In this document: positions 62,826 to 64,000 of the stretch, one piece after another
Position numbering within the stretch: position 1 is the stretch's first letter
Layout: every line of letters starts with the position of its first letter
Source: Trichobilharzia szidati
Taxonomy: Eukaryota; Platyhelminthes; Trematoda; Strigeidida; Schistosomatidae
DNA length: 64,000 bases
Assembly (NCBI GenBank): GCA_944472155.2
Contig: OX235273.1
Span: forward strand, 9,893,204 to 9,957,203
Reading direction: 5' to 3'
Notes under the pieces: model-generated
What the model was told of the DNA's origin: nothing
Database searches by the model: none
The model's input: the letters and a program-made list of their open reading frames with translations, nothing else
Made by a program: the position numbers and the translations under genes

Positions 62826-63165
62826 ATAAATCAGCAGTACACATCCACGACTCCACCATCATTTATCGGACCTGGGACCTTCAGGTTTTGACATCCTACT
62901 GACACTTTGGCAGGAATTTCAATAACTCAAAACGTCTAACAGCCAAACTAAACATCGGATATCAAAGGTAAATGGTCAAAAATATGAACGGATACTCATT
63001 TAATTATGAGTGCTCATCACTGGATTTCATTCAGTTTGATTATAAACTTCATGTAAATGAATGATAACATCAATAACAGGGAGAGAATAAATGGGAATCG
63101 AGGGTTTGAGAAAACCGGTTCTCTTAAGATCACCAAGGTTGTGTCTTGTTACTACTTGGATGCTT
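62826..63165. other. Unassigned spacer
   Basis: No gene or family recognised. Confidence 0.4.
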
Positions 63166-63169
63166 GCCC

Positions 63170-63346
63170 CCGTGCAGGGATATAGCTCAGTGATAGATCT
63201 CTCAATTCACACGCAAAAGGTGCTCGGTTCAATCATCGACACGGTGGTACTTCTCTGTATCAGTGGTTCAATTGAAAATGCTCGTCGATCAAGTACATGG
63301 TCAGGGTTGGAATCGCAACCGGCACACACACACTCCTAAACGTCGC
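63170..63346 (+). repeat. tRNA-like heads of SINE-T type, decayed
   Basis: 63177-63245 looks like a tRNA-derived head (A-box-like TAGCTCAGTGATAGATC, B-box-like GGTTCAATC), and 63258-63335 holds a second head with a damaged B box (GGGTTGGAATC). Neither folds into a full cloverleaf with paired acceptor stem, so I do not call a tRNA gene. Confidence 0.55.
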
Positions 63347-63990
63347 CTATCTGTCTGTTTTCAACATAGAACTTTTCACATATGTGCGCCAGTTCAAGTC
63401 GCCACACTCCCTTCATGTTGAGCACACAAAGTAAGAGAAGAAAGTAGGAGAAATGCATATTAGGGACAGTAAACAGAGGTGTGAGACAAAGGAATAGTAA
63501 TAACGAAGAACAAAACAGTTTAATTGGAAATCATGAGTCACAAGGAGTGGATGCATCTGCACCAGCCAGCCACTGAGAACGATTTTGAGCCATGTCACCA
63601 ATTGTTTCCAGCCTTCATTGGTTTTTACCGTACCGAGGACCCCAACCACTCAGGAAGTCTACACCTTCCTACGTAGCTAGCTTAAACTAACTGTTATGGA
63701 TTTCATTGACTGGTGCCATGTTTCAGTTTGACCGCCACTAGCTGTTTTCCAGCCTGACCCTATATCAGCTAACATTGCCCGTCGAGGAGTTAGTGGATGG
63801 CTAGCATGCTCAACACATGTCCTAACCATCTCAGTCGATGTAATTTCACAGCCTCGTCGACTGATTTTCTCTCCTTACCTAGCACTCGATCGAAGCCTAA
63901 GCTCAATATTGCTCACCTTATTATACCACTTCACACGGGAGATAGAACGCAGACACCTATGATCAAAGACAGCTAATCTTTTCGTGTCTT
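63347..63990 (-). mobile_element. RTE-A LINE, 5'-truncated, TSD at window end
   Basis: Minus strand: KDTKRLAVFDHRCLRS and VKWYNKVSNIELR near the right end, then RLRWLGHVLSMLAIH, the GGQTETWHQ-like block, and the 3' end with a short CTGT run at 63347-63358. The duplication TAAACGTCGC lies at 63337-63346 and 63991-64000, the last ten bases of the window. Nearly the same length and 5' truncation zone as the copy at 47082-47801. Confidence 0.9.
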
Positions 63991-64000
63991 TAAACGTCGC

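Noticed and set aside
63177..63245. Possible tRNA gene (alanine-like A and B boxes)
   Set aside because: The acceptor and anticodon arms do not pair well and a second SINE head follows. Treated as tRNA-derived repeat.

Overview
This window looks like intergenic or pericentromeric-type DNA from a digenean fluke, most likely a schistosomatid (Schistosoma, Trichobilharzia or a close relative). The grounds are the repeat families: RTE-like and CR1-like LINEs, Penelope-like elements (PLEs) with GIY-YIG endonuclease, Merlin-type transposase relics, tRNA-headed SINEs and schistosome-type (Sm-alpha-like) hammerhead repeats. I find no host protein gene, no functional tRNA or rRNA gene, and no prokaryotic or viral gene. 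Almost every open frame longer than 60 codons is a retroelement relic or a shadow of one. The species is inferred, not proven.

Names used here (mine). RTE-A: LINE whose 3' end carries a CTGT/GACA tetranucleotide run. RTE-B: LINE whose stop codon runs into (AAT)n. CR1-like: LINE with (TTA)n tail. PLE-1 and PLE-2: two Penelope-like groups. SINE-T: tRNA-headed SINE, about 200-240 bp. SINE-H: about 398-bp tRNA-headed repeat with a hammerhead-like motif. SINE-D: second hammerhead SINE family, with a GTGC/GCAC stem II. Sm-alpha-like: short hammerhead repeat resembling the known schistosome one. Repeats X and Y: unassigned.

Layout. 1-8.5 kb: SINE-T, PLE scraps, RTE-B, a SINE-H palindrome, PLE-1, and RTE-A nested in RTE-B. 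8.5-11.5 kb: a deep nest, RTE-B broken by PLE-2, itself broken by repeat X, itself broken by SINE-H, with two SINE-T copies in the PLE. 12-20.6 kb: RTE-A with YADD, a Merlin relic, a telomere-like tract, and two RTE-B copies tail to tail. 21.4-24.6 kb: a large inverted repeat around a PLE-2 core. 24.6-33 kb: PLE-1, RTE-A, RTE-B, CR1-like and several hammerhead SINEs. 33.6-35.3 kb: best PLE coding frame plus a decayed second copy. 36-45 kb: Sm-alpha-like, second Merlin relic, SINE-H multimers, CR1-like LINE, PLE inverted termini. 45-64 kb: RTE-B, RTE-A in SINE-T, SINE-D with an intact hammerhead core, PLE-2, a second long PLE frame, and more SINE-H. The window ends exactly on the target-site duplication of an RTE-A insertion.

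The unifying observation is a community of hammerhead-bearing retroelements. SINE-H, SINE-D, Sm-alpha-like repeats and the ends of at least two PLE groups carry the core boxes in the right order and spacing, several with intact cores and some with covarying stems. Many of these insertions share one odd topology: two copies meet head to head, so both ends of the insert are the element's tail, inside a 10-13 bp target duplication. A PLE terminus at 18753-19054 has the same form. This suggests, as inference, that the hammerhead SINEs are mobilised by the Penelope-type machinery.
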